The position numbers were made by a program, and so were the translations under genes. A stretch of DNA of 64,000 bases from Eutrophocola sp964629325 (GTDB lineage Bacteria > Pseudomonadota > Gammaproteobacteria > Pseudomonadales > Pseudohongiellaceae). The notes under the pieces are model-generated. The model made no database searches and was not told the DNA's origin. It was given only the letters and a program-made list of their open reading frames with translations. Each line of letters starts with the position of its first letter. Position 1 is the first letter of the stretch. Below are positions 27,401-35,638 of this stretch, in pieces. Location of the stretch: NCBI GenBank assembly GCA_964629325.1, contig CAZVSC010000005.1, positions 34,079 through 98,078 on the forward strand, written 5' to 3'.

Positions 27401-27871
27401 GCACAGGTAGCCGGCAGCTTCCAGGTCGCGGCGCATGGTTGCCATGTCCAGTTGCTGGCCGACCGCCAGGCTCAGGCTCATGCCCCGGATATAGCTTGAA
27501 GGCACCAGGCGGTGCAGCAGGGTGCTGACAGGGATGACCAGGATGGCATCTTTTGTGGCGGGCAGTTCCGTCAGCGTGGTCAGGCGCCGGGAGATGATGT
27601 CCTGGTGCGGGGAGAAATTGTCGTAGGGCAGGATTTCCCAGTCGGGAAATTCCAGCAGGGTGATGTCCTGGCCGCCGAAAAAGGCGGTTTCCGCCTGCAA
27701 GCGCTCGGCCTGCTGGCTGTTCTCGGTGACCACGACAGTCAGTCCGCCATGCTGGCGCGTGTAGCCGGCCAGGAGGAGGCTGGCACCGGACCCTGCCACG
27801 CCTGACCAGCGCCGGCGATCGCCGGGTGTGCTGACGCCGGGCAGGGATTCGAGTTGAAGTGTATTCATCAC
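24404..27871 (-). CDS. mfd: Transcription-repair coupling factor Mfd
   Basis: Mfd displaces RNA polymerase stalled at DNA lesions and recruits UvrA. The 1155-residue length matches E. coli (1148). The N-terminal UvrB-like region is followed by a CarD-like RNA-polymerase-interaction domain (about 470-550, VHIDHGIGRYKGLQ). The RecG-like translocase has Walker A GDVGFGKTEVALRAAF near 631, DEEHRFGVRQKE near 731 and the downstream QLRGRVGRSHHQAYAYLL. The C-terminal TRCF domain is present. Transcription is divergent from gap and continues into csiV. Confidence 0.97.
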   Translation of the reverse strand: MMNTLQLESLPGVSTPGDRRRWSGVAGSGASLLLAGYTRQHGGLTVVVTENSQQAERLQAETAFFGGQDITLLEFPDWEILPYDNFSPHQDIISRRLTTLTELPATKDAILVIPVSTLLHRLVPSSYIRGMSLSLAVGQQLDMATMRRDLEAAGYLCVESVYEHGEFAVRGSIMDIFPMGGMQPVRIELFDEDIESLRYFDPETQLSRDTISSVDLLPGKEFPLTEQGITTFRQNFRERFDIDVRKCPLYEDISRGVAVAGIEYYLPLFFDSLNTLFDYLPANTTFFTVGQVADAADLFWHDVRLRYEDRKVDPERPLLPPDELFLQTDKVFAAISDYPLVNLVSAGSEGDQARLPVKSFPDLDVEHRRDNPLAKLQRFLEQAGSTPVLFCADSPGRREALIDLLGSAGISLKTVDNWQAFFTKRPSLAITVAPLESGLWLDSPDMALVTESQLFADHVSQPRRRGKFTDNTDFIIKSLTELHLEAPVVHIDHGIGRYKGLQTFDVEGQLTEFLVLEYADAAKLYVPVSSLHLINRYSGADADHAPLNRLGSDQWEKAKRKAAEKVIDVAAELLDVYARREAQKGIRFRFPEDDYRLFVKDFPFEETEDQEETIKAVLADLQQERAMDRLVCGDVGFGKTEVALRAAFIAVSNNTQVAILVPTTLLAQQHYDNFKDRFADWPVNIALMSRFVSGKQHNINMEQLAAGKIDIVIGTHKLLQADVKYKNLGLLIIDEEHRFGVRQKERLKSLRANVDILTLTATPIPRTLNMAMSGIRDLSIIATPPARRLSIKTFVRQSSPALTREAIQRELLRGGQVFYLHNEVKTIETAADEIRKLVPEARVCVGHGQLRESRLEKVMSDFYHRRYNVLVCSTIIETGIDIPTANTIIVERADKFGLAQLHQLRGRVGRSHHQAYAYLLTPNPKAMSPDALKRIDAIGAADTLGAGFVLASHDLEIRGAGELLGDEQSGHIQTIGFTLYSEMLEHTVRLMKQGKHPDLNRPIHTGAEINLHVPALIREDYLPDVHTRLMMYKRIANAGTGKELDDLKVEMIDRFGLLPEATKLLFEVTQLKLLAQGLGIRKVEANARFGKVLFETDTAVEPYSVVKLVQDSPQVFSLGGATELKFRHELADTRERLEFVRTLLGALTPSTLQVA

Positions 27872-27993
27872 TGGTGTACTGCGCGGGCCGGAGCCGGGCA
27901 GCCTGGATTCCTGTTACTGCTCTGGAGTGGAAATTTCAGACGCTGGAAAGGGCATTCAGAATGGCTAAAGGGCCCTTGGCATGGACATCAGCG

Positions 27994-28022
27994 TGGACTT
28001 CTTTGGGACATCCTTGGATAAT
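27994..28022 (+). promoter_or_regulatory. Promoter for the GAPDH gene
   Basis: TGGACT (27994-27999) and GATAAT (28017-28022) are separated by 17 bases. The predicted start of transcription near 28030 lies downstream of the in-frame ATG at 27981. This supports the GTG at 28065 as the true translation start. Confidence 0.5.
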
Positions 28023-28064
28023 ACGCGCCTTCTTTTGGACCGCAATTTTACAGGAATTTATACC

Positions 28065-29537
28065 GTGGAACGACCGAATGTAGACGACTATTTTGGCGAC
28101 TGGAAAGCCAGGGAGGCGCTGGCCCAGGAAATGCTGCCTATCATGGGAAAACTGGAAAACGAGAAAGGTGTCCAGATATTCCTGTATGGCAGAACCCTGA
28201 ACAACCGCTCTGTCGCCAACATCATGAAATCCCACCGTCGCGTCCGCGAGGTAGCCCGCAATGAGCTGTCCGAATTCGAAAGCAGCCTGGTCCTGAAATC
28301 CATCGCCAAACTGGACCTGTGCCCCTGCCAGATCGACCTGGGCAAGCTCACCGTCAAGTACATGGAAGCCCTGGAGGAAGATCCAAAGATGGATCTCGAC
28401 GCGCTGGTCGCGGGCGAACTGGCACACCTGGTCGGTGTAGACCACAAGCCCATCGATAAACCCACCGACGTCATCCTGTACGGCTTTGGCCGTATCGGGC
28501 GCCTGGTCGCCCGCCTGCTGCTGGAGCAGACCGGCAACGGCCAGGTCATGCGCCTGCGCGCCGTGGTCGTCAGGAAGGGAGGGGACGGCGACCTGGTCAA
28601 GCGCGTCAACCTGCTGCGCAACGATTCCGTTCACGGCACTTTCTCAGGCACCGTCCGCGTCGAGGAAGAAAACAACCGCATCATCGCCAACGGCAACGTC
28701 ATCGATTTCATCTACGCCGACAGTCCGGACAGCATCGACTATACGCAGTACGGCATCGAGAATGGCCTGGTCATCGACAACACCGGCCGCTGGCGTGACG
28801 CCGAAGGCCTGGGACTGCACCTGAAATCAACAGGCGTCAGCAAAGTCATGCTGACTGCGCCAGGCAAGGGCGAGATGAAGAATATTGTCATGGGTATCAA
28901 CCATGGCACGATCACGCCGGATGACAAGATCATTTCCGCAGCTTCCTGCACCACCAACGCGATCGCACCTGTGCTGAAGCTGATCCACGACAAGTACGGC
29001 ATCGTGCATGGTCATGTTGAAACTGTACATGCCTACACCAATGACCAGAACCTGATCGACAATTTCCACAAGGCCGATCGCCGCGGCCGCAGCGCCCCCC
29101 TGAACATGGTGCTGACAGAAACCGGCGCCGCCAAGGCCGTGTCCAAGGCCGTTCCGGAGCTCGAAGGCAAGCTGAGCGGCAACGCAGTGCGCGTTCCGGT
29201 GGCCAACGTATCCATCGCCATTCTCAACCTGACCCTGCTCACCGGCAGCAGCAAGGAAGAGATCAACGAGTACCTGCGGGAGATTGCCTTGCATTCGCCC
29301 CTGCAAAACCAGATCGGTTACACCGAATCACCGGATGCGGTCTCCAGCGATTTCATCGGCTCACGCGAGGCGTGTACCGTGGATGCCAAGGCGACCATCG
29401 TCAACGGCAAGAACATGATCCTGTATCTGTGGTACGACAACGAGTTCGGTTACAGCGCCCAGGTTGTGCGCATGGTGAACATGATGGCGGGCGTGAAGTA
29501 CCTGTCCTACCCGGAAGATGAATCCATGGCCCACTAG
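28065..29537 (+). CDS. gap: Glyceraldehyde-3-phosphate dehydrogenase, long form
   Basis: GAPDH interconverts glyceraldehyde 3-phosphate and 1,3-bisphosphoglycerate. I start it at GTG 28065, which has an AGGAA site eight bases upstream, giving 490 residues. About 125 residues precede the canonical Rossmann fold (VILYGFGRIGRLVARLLLE); this N-terminal extension is a known property of the long GAPDH found beside mfd in pseudomonads. The catalytic motif ASCTTN carries Cys295, and the C-terminal WYDNEFGYSAQVVRM is typical. Cofactor preference cannot be read. Neighbours are divergent mfd and downstream apbE. Confidence 0.92.
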   Translation: MERPNVDDYFGDWKAREALAQEMLPIMGKLENEKGVQIFLYGRTLNNRSVANIMKSHRRVREVARNELSEFESSLVLKSIAKLDLCPCQIDLGKLTVKYMEALEEDPKMDLDALVAGELAHLVGVDHKPIDKPTDVILYGFGRIGRLVARLLLEQTGNGQVMRLRAVVVRKGGDGDLVKRVNLLRNDSVHGTFSGTVRVEEENNRIIANGNVIDFIYADSPDSIDYTQYGIENGLVIDNTGRWRDAEGLGLHLKSTGVSKVMLTAPGKGEMKNIVMGINHGTITPDDKIISAASCTTNAIAPVLKLIHDKYGIVHGHVETVHAYTNDQNLIDNFHKADRRGRSAPLNMVLTETGAAKAVSKAVPELEGKLSGNAVRVPVANVSIAILNLTLLTGSSKEEINEYLREIALHSPLQNQIGYTESPDAVSSDFIGSREACTVDAKATIVNGKNMILYLWYDNEFGYSAQVVRMVNMMAGVKYLSYPEDESMAH

Positions 29538-29538
29538 G

Positions 29539-30609
29539 ATGCGCAGGCGCAGCGACAACAGGAAACTGTTGTTGCCGCTCCTGACCCTTGCCGTACTGCT
29601 CGCGGCGCTGGGTCTGCTCCTGAACCATCCGTCTCTGGCACCCGGGCAGGGTGCCGACGGTGTGATCGAACTTGCCGGCCCCACGATGGGCACCCGTTAC
29701 CGGGTGCTTGTACCTCAGGACGCCGTCACCTCCCGTCAGCTCGATGACCTCGGAACACTGATCGGTAACAGGCTGGCTTTTCTCGATACGGGGCTGTTCT
29801 CCACCTACACCGACAATTCGCAGTTGTCCGGCATCAATCGCCTCGAAACCGGCCGGTCGATGCCTCTCGCCGACGAGATGGTCAGGGTGCTGGCAGCTGC
29901 CAGCCGCATAGCGGCCGATTCAGGCGGTGCCTTTGATATCACGGTGAAGCCCCTGGTCGACCTGTGGGGTTTCGGCCCCGGTTTCAGCGCCGGTGAGGTT
30001 CCCGATAGCGCACGTATTGCCGCAGCGCTGGCTGAAACCGGCATGGATCGCTTCATGCTGGATGTCGGGGCGGGCTCCGTCCTCAAGCTGGCTCCCGTGA
30101 CACTGGATCTTTCGGCGATTGCCAAGGGGTTTGCGGTTGACGACATTGCCGGCCTGGTGCGCAGGGAAGGCATCACGGATTTCCTGGTCGAGATCGGCGG
30201 GGAGGTGCGTTTCAGCGGCACCAGGCCGGACGGCAATCCCTGGCAGTTGGGCATCGAGGTGCCAGGGCCTGGCGAATCCCGCCTGTTCCAGGCGCTGTCC
30301 GTCGCTGACGATGTTCCGGGAATCGCCACCTCCGGCAATTACCGCAACTATTTCGACCATGCCGGAGTGCGTTATTCCCATACCCTGGACCCGCACACTG
30401 GCTGGCCGGCAACCCACGACCTGGTGTCGGTGACGGTGATTGCCGACAATGCGATGGAGGCGGACGCCTGGGCGACTGCCATGGCCGTTCTCGGTACGGA
30501 AGCAGGCATGAAACTGGCAAATGAATTACAATTGGCCGTCTACTTTATCGTTGACGGCGCCAGCGGTTTCAGCGCGCTCCACTCGATCGCATTCAACCGC
30601 TTCCTGTAA
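29539..30609 (+). CDS. apbE: FAD:protein FMN transferase (ApbE family)
   Basis: ApbE-family enzymes attach FMN covalently to Thr or Ser in targets such as NqrB/NqrC and RnfG/RnfD. Motifs present are ELAGPTMGTRYRVLV, GGAFDITVKPLVDLWGFG, DLSAIAKGFAVDDIAGL, FLVEIGGEVRFSG, and RYSHTLDPHTGWPA. The N-terminus has a hydrophobic anchor (LLLPLLTLAVLLAALGLLL) but no lipobox cysteine, unlike many ApbE lipoproteins. ATG 29539 directly after the gap stop gives 356 residues; ATG 29518, overlapping gap by 20 bases, would add seven. No Nqr or Rnf genes occur in the window, so its target is elsewhere. Confidence 0.9.
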   Translation: MRRRSDNRKLLLPLLTLAVLLAALGLLLNHPSLAPGQGADGVIELAGPTMGTRYRVLVPQDAVTSRQLDDLGTLIGNRLAFLDTGLFSTYTDNSQLSGINRLETGRSMPLADEMVRVLAAASRIAADSGGAFDITVKPLVDLWGFGPGFSAGEVPDSARIAAALAETGMDRFMLDVGAGSVLKLAPVTLDLSAIAKGFAVDDIAGLVRREGITDFLVEIGGEVRFSGTRPDGNPWQLGIEVPGPGESRLFQALSVADDVPGIATSGNYRNYFDHAGVRYSHTLDPHTGWPATHDLVSVTVIADNAMEADAWATAMAVLGTEAGMKLANELQLAVYFIVDGASGFSALHSIAFNRFL

Positions 30610-30650
30610 TCAGTCCGGTATTTCCGCCAGAAGACCTTTGAGGACTATTA

Positions 30651-32069
30651 ATGGCCAAAGCTAAGACCACGCGCAGCAAACCCCGCGAATCCTTCGACCT
30701 GATTGTCATCGGCAGCGGGCCGGCGGGCGAGGCTGCGGCCATGAATGCCGCGAAAAACGGCAAGAAGGTAGCCGTGATCAGCGACAAGGATCGGCCCGGC
30801 GGCAATTGCACCTACCTGGGGACGATTCCTTCCAAGGCCATCCGCTACTCGGTCAAGCAGGTCATTCATTTCCATACCAATCCTTTGCTGCGCGACCTGG
30901 GTGTCCTGAAAAAACTCACGTTTCCCATGGCGCTGCAGCAGGCAGAGCGGGTCATGTACGCCCAGGGCAAGTCCCGCAGCGATGTCTACGAACGCAATAA
31001 TGTGCCTATTTTCAACGGTCTGGCGCAGTTCATCGACAGCAATCACATTCAGGTCGAAGTTGGCAAAAGCAAAACCGTCCTGAAGGCAAAAAACTTCATC
31101 ATTGCCACCGGTTCGCGGCCTTACCGTCCCGCGGAGGTGGATTTCAGCCACGCCTGCGTATTCGACAGCGACACAATCCTGCAACTGAAGCATCAGCCCA
31201 GGAAGGTGACCATCTATGGTGCGGGGGTTATTGGCTGTGAATATGCCTCCATGCTGGCCGGCATGAAGATGAAAGTCGAACTGATCAACCCGGCCGAGTC
31301 CCTGTTGTCATACCTTGATACCGAGATCACGGATGCCCTCAGTTACCACCTGCAGAACATGGGGGTACGCATCCGCCACCAGGAGCACTTCCGCAAGCTT
31401 GAATACCACAAGGATCATGTGGTCACCTACCTGGAATCCGGCAAGAAGATCAAGAGCGACATTCTCTTGTGGGCCAACGGCCGCACCGGCAACACGGACG
31501 GCCTCAACCTGGCCGCAGTGGGACTGGAAGCCGACAGCCGCGGGCGCATCACCGTGGACAAGAAGTACCAGACCGCCGTGCCGAATATCTATGCCGCAGG
31601 CGATGTCATCGGCTGGCCGTCACTGGCCAGCGCCGCCTATGACCAGGGCAGGGCGGCCTGCAACGCCATCCTCAATCCTGATGAGTTCCACTACGTGAAC
31701 GATGTCGCCACCGGCATCTACACCATTCCGGAGATCAGTACGGTGGGCTATACGGAACAGGAACTGACAGAAAAGAAAATACCCTACGAGGTCGGCAAGG
31801 CCTTTTTCCGCAATATCGCCCGTGCCCAGATCACCGGTGACGAGGTGGGAATGCTCAAGCTCATATTCCATTTCGATACCCTGGAAATCCTCGGGATCCA
31901 CTGTTTCGGCGACCAGGCCTCCGAGATTGTCCACATCGGGCAGGCCATCATGAACCAGTGCGGCAAGGCCAATAACCTGAAATATTTCATCAACACGACC
32001 TTCAATTACCCGACCATGGCCGAGGCTTACAAGGTCGCTGCGTTAAATGGCATAAACAGATTGTTCTAG
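30651..32069 (+). CDS. sthA: Soluble pyridine nucleotide transhydrogenase
   Basis: SthA transfers reducing equivalents between NADPH and NAD+ using FAD. The 472-residue protein has the FAD dinucleotide fold LIVIGSGPAGEAAAMNAA and the NAD(P) fold VTIYGAGVIGCEYASMLA. In the segment where lipoamide dehydrogenases have a redox disulfide, only one cysteine remains (Cys53 in GGNCTYLGTIPSKA, with Thr58 in the second position). This feature distinguishes SthA from disulfide oxidoreductases. It fits functionally with upstream GAPDH and downstream complex I as NAD(P)H handling genes. Confidence 0.93.
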   Translation: MAKAKTTRSKPRESFDLIVIGSGPAGEAAAMNAAKNGKKVAVISDKDRPGGNCTYLGTIPSKAIRYSVKQVIHFHTNPLLRDLGVLKKLTFPMALQQAERVMYAQGKSRSDVYERNNVPIFNGLAQFIDSNHIQVEVGKSKTVLKAKNFIIATGSRPYRPAEVDFSHACVFDSDTILQLKHQPRKVTIYGAGVIGCEYASMLAGMKMKVELINPAESLLSYLDTEITDALSYHLQNMGVRIRHQEHFRKLEYHKDHVVTYLESGKKIKSDILLWANGRTGNTDGLNLAAVGLEADSRGRITVDKKYQTAVPNIYAAGDVIGWPSLASAAYDQGRAACNAILNPDEFHYVNDVATGIYTIPEISTVGYTEQELTEKKIPYEVGKAFFRNIARAQITGDEVGMLKLIFHFDTLEILGIHCFGDQASEIVHIGQAIMNQCGKANNLKYFINTTFNYPTMAEAYKVAALNGINRLF

Positions 32070-32530
32070 CCAGAACACAATGGCGCAGGGCAGTGCAATC
32101 AAGAACCGTTCCTGTTTGGGCAATTCCCCTGAAGCCCTTGATTTAAGCGGGTATTCCGGGAAAAAACACTTGAATGAAAATCGCTGAAAGTGTAAATTGG
32201 CACCCCGCTTGAAGCAGTGAAATTTTTGCCTTTTCAGAGGCTGATTGAGAGAATTTTTCTGCCCTCAATGATGCCTGTCCCCGACAGGACATTACTGACT
32301 GAGAGAAGCTGCACGGAACCGTTTTTGCTGGCCGGCCCCGACATCCGGAACAACACACCATCAAGGCAAAGGTGACAGGCCCGTACCTGGTTGCCGTAAT
32401 GCTTGCCAGGGTGTTTGCCAGATAGCCGGTCTGGTTGCGCCGTGCACTGGGTCAGGCAACAACGGGCCACCTGGAACAGCTAGGTGGGTGTGGCCCGCAT
32501 CAAAGCACAGACAAGACAAGGTTGGCAGGT
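32070..32530 (+). promoter_or_regulatory. nuo operon leader: candidate promoter and hairpin
   Basis: This 461-base region has no convincing gene. A good sigma-70 candidate is TTGAAT (32170-32175), 17 bases, TAAATT (32193-32198). That would give a leader of more than 300 nucleotides before nuoA. At 32464-32496 two alternative stems overlap: outer arms GGGCCAC and GTGGCCC, and inner arms CCACCT (32467-32472) and AGGTGG (32482-32487). No tRNA or secG is seen here. Confidence 0.5.
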
Positions 32531-33007
32531 TTGAATATCGATTTATTTCCCCTGGTTCTTTACGGCGGCATCGTCGTGGCCGCCATCATCGGCCTTCTGG
32601 TCGCCTCCGCACTGCTTGGCCAGAAGCGCAATGACCACGCTACACACGATGTCTACGAATCCGGCGTGATGCCAACCGGCTCACCCAATATCAAGATCAA
32701 CGTCCCGTTCTACCTGACAGCCATCCTGTTCATCATCTTCGACCTGGAAGCGGTATTCCTGTTTGCCTGGGCCATTTCCATCCGCGAGGCCGGCTGGGTC
32801 GGTTTCATCGAAGTGTTCATTTTCATCACCATCCTGATCGCCGGATTGATCTATCTGTGGCGCAGCGGCGCCCTCGAATGGCGGACCGCCCGCCAGCAGC
32901 ATGACCTGCACAGCATGAAAGGCGACGGCGGTGTCGTGAATATCCGGAACGGACGCAAAATCATCGAAGAAGCCAAGGCAGACCATGGCCACGGAGGTCA
33001 CCACTAA
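32531..33007 (+). CDS. nuoA: NADH-quinone oxidoreductase subunit A
   Basis: NuoA is a small membrane-arm subunit of complex I next to the quinone site. I start it at TTG 32531 (MNIDLFPLVLYGG), because upstream in-frame codons do not resemble NuoA; AGG lies just upstream. Three membrane segments are visible, with YESGVMPTGSPNIKINVPFY as the conserved loop between segments 1 and 2. The C-terminal tail is His-rich (DHGHGGHH). The stop overlaps the nuoB start by one base (TAATG). Confidence 0.93.
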   Translation: MNIDLFPLVLYGGIVVAAIIGLLVASALLGQKRNDHATHDVYESGVMPTGSPNIKINVPFYLTAILFIIFDLEAVFLFAWAISIREAGWVGFIEVFIFITILIAGLIYLWRSGALEWRTARQQHDLHSMKGDGGVVNIRNGRKIIEEAKADHGHGGHH

Positions 33008-33711
33008 TGAGTTGGGAGCTTGTCCGTCCTGAAGAAGTAGCCGGCCCGAGTCCCGGCATGGGTCAGTTCGACGATTACATTCGCAAGAATGTCATCATGA
33101 CCACGCTGGAAGACATGCTGGCCTGGAGCCGCAAAAATTCCCTGTGGCCCTACAACTTTGGCCTTTCCTGCTGCTACGTGGAGGCGGCCACCGCCATCTC
33201 CAACCGCCACGATATTTCCCGTTTCGGCGCCGAGGTATTTCGTGCCACGCCGCGCCAGGCCGACATGATCATCATTGCCGGCACAGTGTTCCGCAAGGTC
33301 GCCCCGGTTGTGCAGCGGCTGTACGAGCAAATGATGGAACCACGCTGGGTCATCTGCATGGGCTCCTGCGCCAACTCCGGCGGCATGTACGACATCTACT
33401 CCGTTGTACAGGGTGTGGATAAATTCCTGCCGGTGGACGTTTACGTGTCCGGTTGCCCGCCGCGCCCGGAAGCGCTGCTGCAGGGCCTGAACCTGCTGCA
33501 GGATTCCATCGGCAAGAAGCGCCGCCCGGTGAGTTGGGTCATCAGCGACCAGGGTATCTACGAACGCGAAAAGGTGGAAATCCAGCGTGAAAAACGCCTG
33601 AAAAACCGGATTGCGGCTACTGAATTGGTGAGCCCGGATGAAACCGGACCGAGCTACTGGGACGTGGTGGAAGGCAAGAAAGGCGTTCACGACCAGGACA
33701 ACAAGGGTTAA
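33007..33711 (+). CDS. nuoB: NADH-quinone oxidoreductase subunit B
   Basis: NuoB (PSST) binds the terminal Fe-S cluster N2 that passes electrons to quinone. The 234-residue product has the cluster ligands in GLSCCYVEAATAI, ICMGSCANSGGMYD and VSGCPPRPEALLQG. The C-terminal 60 residues are a charged extension. It is translationally coupled to nuoA, and a 98-base spacer with a decamer-type repeat separates it from nuoCD. Confidence 0.96.
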   Translation: MSWELVRPEEVAGPSPGMGQFDDYIRKNVIMTTLEDMLAWSRKNSLWPYNFGLSCCYVEAATAISNRHDISRFGAEVFRATPRQADMIIIAGTVFRKVAPVVQRLYEQMMEPRWVICMGSCANSGGMYDIYSVVQGVDKFLPVDVYVSGCPPRPEALLQGLNLLQDSIGKKRRPVSWVISDQGIYEREKVEIQREKRLKNRIAATELVSPDETGPSYWDVVEGKKGVHDQDNKG

Positions 33712-33753
33712 TCAGGGTAAGCCAGGGTTAACCAGGGTAATCCAGGGTAAATA
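33705..33753 (+). repeat. Decamer-type tandem repeat between nuoB and nuoCD
   Basis: About five degenerate 10-11-base units built on CCAGGGTAA run from the last codons of nuoB into the spacer. They can be read as units containing AGGGTAA or AGGGTTA. No coding or promoter function is evident. Confidence 0.8.
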
Positions 33754-33809
33754 GTTACGTATTGAGTTGGCCAGATTCTTACAGATAAAGGCCCGTCAAG
33801 AGACTGATT

Positions 33810-35594
33810 TTGAATACCACAAGCGAACAAGCAGCACAGGCAAACCAGGCGCCGCTCCCCGCGGAAATCGATGCCCTGTACCGAAAATTCGGTGAATCCA
33901 CCTTTGTCCGCCAGCACACCGCCGAGGGCATGTCGACCTTGTGGGTGCCCCGCGACAAGATCATGGACGTGCTGCGCTACCTGCGTGACGATTTCCGCCC
34001 GCGCTTCGAGATGCTGCTGGATGTCACGGCCATCGACGAACGGGTCAGGGTCAATCGCCAGGGCCAGCCGGACAGTGATTTCACAGTCGTTTACCACCTG
34101 ATCTCCTTCTCGGGCAACCGCGATATCCGCCTGAAGGTGGCCCTGAAGGAATCCGACCTGAACATTCCCACCGTTATCTCCCTGTGGCCTGCGGCCAACT
34201 GGCACGAACGTGAAATGTGGGACATGTTCGGCATCAATGTGGAAGGCCACCCGAACCAGAAGCGAATCTACACGCCGCCCACCTGGGTCGGGCATCCGCT
34301 GCGCAAAGATCACCCGGCGCGCGCCACGGAAATGGACTGGTTCCAGATGAGCGACGAGATCCAGGATCGCGAGCAGGAAGCCATGAGGTTCGATCCGAAA
34401 GAGTGGGGCCTGACCGACCACTCAGATACGTCCGAGTACATGTTCCTGAACTTCGGTCCGAACCATCCCGCCGCCCACGGCATCATCCGTTTCGTGCTCC
34501 AGCTGGACGGTGAATACGTCATCAACTGCGTCCCCGACGTGGGCTATCACCACCGCGGCGCCGAAAAGATGGGCGAACGCCAGAGCTGGCATACCTATAT
34601 TCCGTATACCGACCGCATCGATTACCTCGGTGGGGTCATGAACAACCTGCCCTATGTCATGGCGGTCGAAAAGATGGCCGGCATCGAAGTGCCTGATCGC
34701 GTGAAGACCATCCGCGTCATGCTGGCCGAATTTTTCCGGATTTGCAGCCACCTCCTGTTTTACGGCACCTGGGCCGTCGACCTGGGCCAGCTGTCACCCT
34801 TGTTCTACTGCTTCGAGGATCGCGAAAAAGCCTTCAACATCATCGAGTCCATTACCGGCGGCCGCATGCACCCGAGCTGGTTCCGCATCGGCGGCGTGGC
34901 GCAGGACCTCCCCAATGGCTGGGACAAGCGCATTCGCGAGTTCGTGGAATACTTCCCGAAACGCCTGGCCGAGTACGACAAGATGATCATGGCCAACACC
35001 ACCATCCGCCAGCGTACCCGCGGTGTCGGTGTGATGAATACCCAGGACGCCTTCGACTGGGGCATGACTGGCGCCGCATTGCGCGCCACCGGCCTGGAAT
35101 GGGATTACCGCAAAAACCGCCCGTACAGTGGTTATGAAAACTTCGAGTTCGATGTGCCAATCGCGGTCAACGGTGACTGCTATGACCGTGCCGCCGTGCG
35201 CGTCGAAGAGATGCGCCAGAGCTGCCGCATCATCAAGCAGTGCGTCGAGAACATGCCGTCCGGTCCCTACAAATCCGACCACCCCCTGACCACGCCGCCG
35301 ATCAAGGAAAAGAGCAAGCTCGATATCGAGACCCTGATCGACCATTTCCTGAGCGTGAGCTGGGGGCCGATCATCGATCCGACCGAAGTATCCATGACCA
35401 TCGAGGCCACCAAGGGTCTGAACATGTACTACCTGGTCAACGACGGCGGCAGCGGGGCCTACCGGACGCGTATTCGCACGCCCTCGTTCATTCATATCCA
35501 GGCCATACCTTTCCTGAGCAAGGGTCTGATGCTGGCGGACTTCACCGCGGTGGTCGCAACCACCGACTTCGTGATGGCCGACGTGGATAAGTAA
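33810..35594 (+). CDS. nuoCD: NADH-quinone oxidoreductase fused subunit C/D
   Basis: This 594-residue protein is the natural fusion of NuoC (30-kDa) and NuoD (49-kDa) found in E. coli and many gammaproteobacteria. The NuoC part (about 20-190) includes WPAANWHEREMWDMFGI and GHPLRKDHPA. The NuoD part (about 205-594) includes NFGPNHPAAHGIIRFVLQLDG and CVPDVGYHHRGAEKMGE, which line the quinone pocket. The start is TTG at 33810. An upstream repeat and a downstream repeat plus palindrome flank the gene. Confidence 0.96.
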   Translation: MNTTSEQAAQANQAPLPAEIDALYRKFGESTFVRQHTAEGMSTLWVPRDKIMDVLRYLRDDFRPRFEMLLDVTAIDERVRVNRQGQPDSDFTVVYHLISFSGNRDIRLKVALKESDLNIPTVISLWPAANWHEREMWDMFGINVEGHPNQKRIYTPPTWVGHPLRKDHPARATEMDWFQMSDEIQDREQEAMRFDPKEWGLTDHSDTSEYMFLNFGPNHPAAHGIIRFVLQLDGEYVINCVPDVGYHHRGAEKMGERQSWHTYIPYTDRIDYLGGVMNNLPYVMAVEKMAGIEVPDRVKTIRVMLAEFFRICSHLLFYGTWAVDLGQLSPLFYCFEDREKAFNIIESITGGRMHPSWFRIGGVAQDLPNGWDKRIREFVEYFPKRLAEYDKMIMANTTIRQRTRGVGVMNTQDAFDWGMTGAALRATGLEWDYRKNRPYSGYENFEFDVPIAVNGDCYDRAAVRVEEMRQSCRIIKQCVENMPSGPYKSDHPLTTPPIKEKSKLDIETLIDHFLSVSWGPIIDPTEVSMTIEATKGLNMYYLVNDGGSGAYRTRIRTPSFIHIQAIPFLSKGLMLADFTAVVATTDFVMADVDK

Positions 35595-35630
35595 CAGAGA
35601 CAAGATAAGAGACAAGAGGCAAGAGGCAAG
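35595..35630 (+). repeat. AAGAGAC/AAGAGGC heptamer array after nuoCD
   Basis: Directly after the nuoCD stop, about five degenerate 7-base units (AAGAGAC, AAGAGGC) run in tandem. The same unit recurs at 42393-42428 and 42781-42823 in the same operon. Confidence 0.85.
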
Positions 35631-35638
35631 GAGAACAG

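Noticed and set aside
32070..32530. A tRNA or secG gene before nuoA, as in some relatives
   Set aside because: No cloverleaf pattern or SecG-like reading frame could be found in this region.
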